Shown one piece after another: positions 7,730 through 9,732 of a stretch of DNA of 9,732 bases; the stretch's first letter is position 1; each line of letters starts with the position of its first letter. This DNA comes from Pseudomonadota bacterium (GTDB lineage Bacteria > Pseudomonadota > Alphaproteobacteria > Rhizobiales > Xanthobacteraceae). The stretch is from assembly GCA_023434095.1 (NCBI GenBank), contig JAEYTJ010000027.1, positions 1 through 9,732 of the forward strand, read 5' to 3'. The notes under the pieces are model-generated. The model had not been told where the DNA came from. It did no database searches and was given only the letters and a program-made list of their open reading frames with translations. The translations under genes and the position numbers were made by a program.

Positions 7730-8173
7730 TCAGATTGTGAAATCTATGCCTTCCGGCATGCCCTTGCGCAGCGTGTTCTGCGCGGCGGCGCGGCAGAGGT
7801 CCTCCACCGTCACCCCGTCGAGCGCGGTCTCGAAGGCGCGCTCGGCCTCCGCCACGGCCGGCTGGACGATGTCGCGGACGATGGGCGGGAAGCCTTCCAG
7901 CGCCTCTTCGGCTTCCGCTTCGACGACGCGGACCACCTCGGCGACGGTGATGCGCCGCCGCTCGCGGGCCAGCTCGTAGCCGCCGCGCGGCCCGCGCACG
8001 CCCTTCAGCACGCCGGCATGGACGAGGGCCTGCAGCACCGGCTCCAGATGGCGCGGCGGCAGTTCGTGCCGCGCGGCAAGCGCCTTGGCCGCCACCGGTG
8101 CGCCGCGGGCGTGCAGCGCCACGTCGACGACGGCGGCGATGGCGAGAAGGCTTTTATCGGAGAGGCGCGGCAT
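7730..8173 (-). CDS. Rrf2-family transcriptional regulator without an Fe-S cysteine cluster (possible cysteine-metabolism regulator)
   Basis: This small 147-residue cytoplasmic DNA-binding protein has the Rrf2 winged-helix layout: N-terminal helices SDKSLLAIAAVVDVALHARG (5-24), the recognition region LPPRHLEPVLQALVHAGVLKG (38-58), the wing signature VRGPRGGYELAR (59-70), then ITVAEVVRVVE (75-85). Iron-sulfur members such as IscR and NsrR carry three clustered cysteines near residues 90-110; here that region has none and the only cysteine is Cys127, outside that position. It therefore resembles non-cluster members such as CymR, which in Bacillus senses cysteine status through a complex with CysK. 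cysK lies immediately downstream, making cysteine or sulfur control a reasonable inference, not a demonstration. ATG 8173 is 9 bases after the dut stop with only a weak ribosome site, so it is probably expressed with coaBC-dut. Confidence 0.9.
   Translation of the reverse strand: MPRLSDKSLLAIAAVVDVALHARGAPVAAKALAARHELPPRHLEPVLQALVHAGVLKGVRGPRGGYELARERRRITVAEVVRVVEAEAEEALEGFPPIVRDIVQPAVAEAERAFETALDGVTVEDLCRAAAQNTLRKGMPEGIDFTI
7732..7759 (-). terminator. Two abutting hairpins across the end of the Rrf2 gene, followed by a U-rich stretch
   Basis: On the minus strand ATGCC-GGAA-GGCAT (7759-7746) is followed without a gap by AGATT-TCAC-AATCT (7745-7732), both perfect 5-bp stems with 4-base loops; the first loop is of the GNRA class. 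The stop codon (7730-7732) overlaps the end of the second. Downstream is a T-rich run (about 7711-7730). This could be a weak intrinsic terminator separating the Rrf2 transcript from cysK, but the stems are short and the T tract is interrupted by G. Confidence 0.3.
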
Positions 8174-8182
8174 GGTTCTTGG

Positions 8183-8656
8183 CTAGCGCGATATTTGCCG
8201 GCCGTCGAGCCCCGTGGAGCCAAATCCACCATCTCCGCGCGTTGTTTCGTCGAATTTCCCGGATTCGACCAGCTTAATGCGCGTCACCGGCGCCACCACC
8301 ATCTGGGCGATGCGCTGGCCGCGCTCCAGCACCACCGGCTCGGTGCCGAGATTGACGAGGATCACCTTCACCTCGCCGCGATAGTCGGAATCCACCGTGC
8401 CCGGCGCGTTCAGCACCGTCAGCCCCTGCTTCAGCGCCAGTCCGGAGCGCGGGCGCACCTGCGCCTCGAAGCCTTCCGGCAGCGCCAGCGCCAGCCCGGT
8501 CGGCACCGCCGCGCGGGCGAACGGGGCGAGGGTGAGCGCCTCGCCCTCCGGCAGCGCCGCCATCAGGTCGAGCCCGGCGGCGCCCGATGTGGCGTAGGCG
8601 GGAAGCGGCAGGCCCTCGCCATGGGGGAGGATGCGGACGGCGACGTCGAGGCTCAC
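8183..8656 (-). CDS. dut: Deoxyuridine 5'-triphosphate nucleotidohydrolase (dUTPase)
   Basis: Dut hydrolyses dUTP to dUMP and pyrophosphate, keeping uracil out of DNA and feeding thymidylate synthesis. The 157-residue product is the usual size of the trimeric family and has all five motifs: I SGAAGLDL (24-31), II RPRSG (68-72), III GTVDSDYRG (86-94, catalytic Asp in the DSD segment), IV RGQRIAQMV (112-120), V RGDGGFGSTG (140-149). Motif V near the C-terminus is the P-loop-like arm that closes over the substrate of a neighbouring subunit. I chose the GTG at 8656 because it gives the family's normal N-terminus and has GGAGA 7 bases upstream. A longer frame from ATG 8740 would add 28 Arg/Pro-rich residues read from within coaBC. 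The GTG overlaps the coaBC TGA, so translation is coupled. Confidence 0.96.
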   Translation of the reverse strand: MSLDVAVRILPHGEGLPLPAYATSGAAGLDLMAALPEGEALTLAPFARAAVPTGLALALPEGFEAQVRPRSGLALKQGLTVLNAPGTVDSDYRGEVKVILVNLGTEPVVLERGQRIAQMVVAPVTRIKLVESGKFDETTRGDGGFGSTGLDGRQISR

Positions 8657-9732
8657 GGGGCGGTCTCCGGCTGGCCGAGGGCGGCGGCGAGGCGGGCGAC
8701 GAGGCGCCCGGCCACCTCCCCCTTCGAGGCCGGCGGCCACGCCTCGACCCCGGCCTCGGTGATGAGGTGCACTTCGTTGCTGTCCCCGCCCATCACCCCG
8801 CCGGCAATGCCGCTCTGGGCGGAAACGTCGTTGGCGACGATCCAGTCGCGGCCCTTGCGGGCGCGCTTGGCCTGCGCATAGGCCACCACATTCTGCGTCT
8901 CCGCCGCGAAGCCGATGACGAGGCGCGGGCGCCCCTCGCCGCGCTGCGCGATGGTGGCGAGAATGTCGGGGTTTTCGGTCAGCGCCAGCGGCGGTAGGGC
9001 GCCGCCGTCCTTCTTCATCTTCTCCCTTGCCTCGCTCGCCGCGCGCCAGTCGGCCACCGCGGCGGCGAAGATCGCGACATCCGCCGGCAGCGCGGCATCC
9101 ACCGCCGCCAGCATCTCGCGCGCGCTCTCCACGGGGCGCACGGTGACGCCGGGCGGGTCCGGCAGGGTCACCGGGCCGCTCACCAGCGACACCCGCGCCC
9201 CGGCCCGCGCGGCGGCGGCGGCGATGGCGTGGCCCTGCTTGCCGGAGGAGCGGTTGGCGATGTAGCGCACCGGGTCGATCGGCTCATGCGTCGGGCCTGA
9301 GGTGACCAGCACATGCCGCCCGGTGAGCGGGCCGTCGCCGGCCAGCATCGCATCGGCGGCGGCGGCGATCTCCAGCGGCTCGGCCATGCGGCCCGGCCCG
9401 TCCTCGCCGCGCTCCGCCATGGCGCCGGCATTCGGCCCGACAAAGCGAACCCCGTCGGCGGCGAGCTGGGCGGCGTTGCGGCGGGTGGCGGGGTTCGCCC
9501 ACATGGCCGGGTTCATTGCCGGGGCGAGAAGCACCGGGCGCGTATTCGCCAGCAAAACAGCGGAGGCGAGGTCGTCGGCAAGGCCATGCGCCATCTTCGC
9601 CATCAGATCGGCGGTGGCCGGGGCGACGACGATCAGGTCCGCCTCGCGCGAAAGCCGGATATGACCGACATCCTGCTCGGCCTCGCGGTCGAACAGCTCG
9701 GTGAACACGCGGTCGTGGGAAAGCGCGCCGGC
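8653..9732 (-). CDS. coaBC: Bifunctional phosphopantothenoylcysteine decarboxylase / phosphopantothenate-cysteine ligase CoaBC (5' end outside window)
   Basis: CoaBC joins cysteine to 4'-phosphopantothenate (CoaB, CTP-dependent) and decarboxylates the product on FMN (CoaC), two consecutive steps of coenzyme A synthesis. The 359 visible codons run off the right edge; roughly the first 45-50 residues, with the start of the FMN-binding fold, are missing compared with the ~400-residue family. CoaC features seen are VVAPATADLMAKMA and the substrate-binding PAMNPAMW. CoaB features are TSGPTHEPIDPVRY followed by NRSSGKQG, the FAAET segment, and KRARKGRDWIVANDVS. The CoaC flap that often reads ACGD-x-GxGRM instead reads MAERGEDGPGRM (codons near 9425-9385), so the usual active-site cysteine is absent. 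I recall this as common in alphaproteobacteria. It is the first visible gene of a coaBC-dut-rrf2 run, and CoaB consumes cysteine, the product of the nearby cysK. Confidence 0.96.
   Translation of the reverse strand, partial: AGALSHDRVFTELFDREAEQDVGHIRLSREADLIVVAPATADLMAKMAHGLADDLASAVLLANTRPVLLAPAMNPAMWANPATRRNAAQLAADGVRFVGPNAGAMAERGEDGPGRMAEPLEIAAAADAMLAGDGPLTGRHVLVTSGPTHEPIDPVRYIANRSSGKQGHAIAAAAARAGARVSLVSGPVTLPDPPGVTVRPVESAREMLAAVDAALPADVAIFAAAVADWRAASEAREKMKKDGGALPPLALTENPDILATIAQRGEGRPRLVIGFAAETQNVVAYAQAKRARKGRDWIVANDVSAQSGIAGGVMGGDSNEVHLITEAGVEAWPPASKGEVAGRLVARLAAALGQPETAP
8664..8668 (-). promoter_or_regulatory. Shine-Dalgarno deciding the dut GTG start
   Basis: GGAGA lies 7 bases upstream of GTG 8656, inside the last codons of coaBC. 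It supports the short 157-residue product and a coaBC-dut coupled pair. Confidence 0.6.

Noticed and set aside
8657..8740. ATG 8740 as start of dut
   Set aside because: The 28 extra residues are Arg/Pro-rich and read from inside coaBC; GTG 8656 has a ribosome site and yields the family's normal length.

Overview
The window is a gene-dense, very GC-rich stretch (GC-rich third codon positions throughout) in which all eight protein genes lie on the minus strand. Gene content points to an alphaproteobacterium, most likely order Hyphomicrobiales and perhaps the Xanthobacteraceae (Ancylobacter/Starkeya/Xanthobacter type). The reasons are the alphaproteobacterial form of AddB, the TsaE-AmgK fusion, a DivL-type cell-cycle pseudokinase and a short Rrf2 regulator next to cysK. 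The genus guess is inference only. I see no mobile element, prophage, CRISPR array, tRNA or rRNA.

Read in the direction of transcription (right to left), the layout is: coaBC (coenzyme A synthesis, 5' end outside the window), dut (dUTPase, GTG start overlapping the coaBC stop), and an Rrf2-family regulator 9 bases further on. A 116-base AT-rich regulatory gap follows, then cysK (cysteine synthase). A 145-base gap carrying two adjacent hairpins and two GANTC methylation sites comes next. After it is a tightly packed run of four genes: divL-like multi-PAS sensor pseudokinase, tsaE-amgK fusion, murU, and addB (3' end outside the window). Gaps within that run are 4 bases, a 4-base overlap and 30 bases, so divL-tsaE/amgK-murU-addB is very probably one transcript.

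Functionally, coaBC uses cysteine, the product of CysK, to build 4'-phosphopantetheine, so the right half has a cysteine/CoA theme. The Rrf2 protein lacks an iron-sulfur cysteine cluster and sits directly upstream of cysK, which suggests a CymR-like cysteine regulator. In the left half, the AmgK domain and MurU are two consecutive enzymes of the peptidoglycan-recycling shortcut that converts MurNAc to UDP-MurNAc. TsaE serves t6A tRNA modification, AddB serves double-strand-break repair, and DivL serves cell-cycle control.

I did not find a clearly undescribed system; this is mostly conserved core genome. The points most worth a second look are the tyrosine in place of the phospho-accepting histidine in the sensor kinase, the TsaE-AmgK fusion inside a cell-cycle operon, the structured leaders before divL and cysK, the cluster-less Rrf2 protein beside cysK, and a CoaC domain without the usual active-site cysteine.
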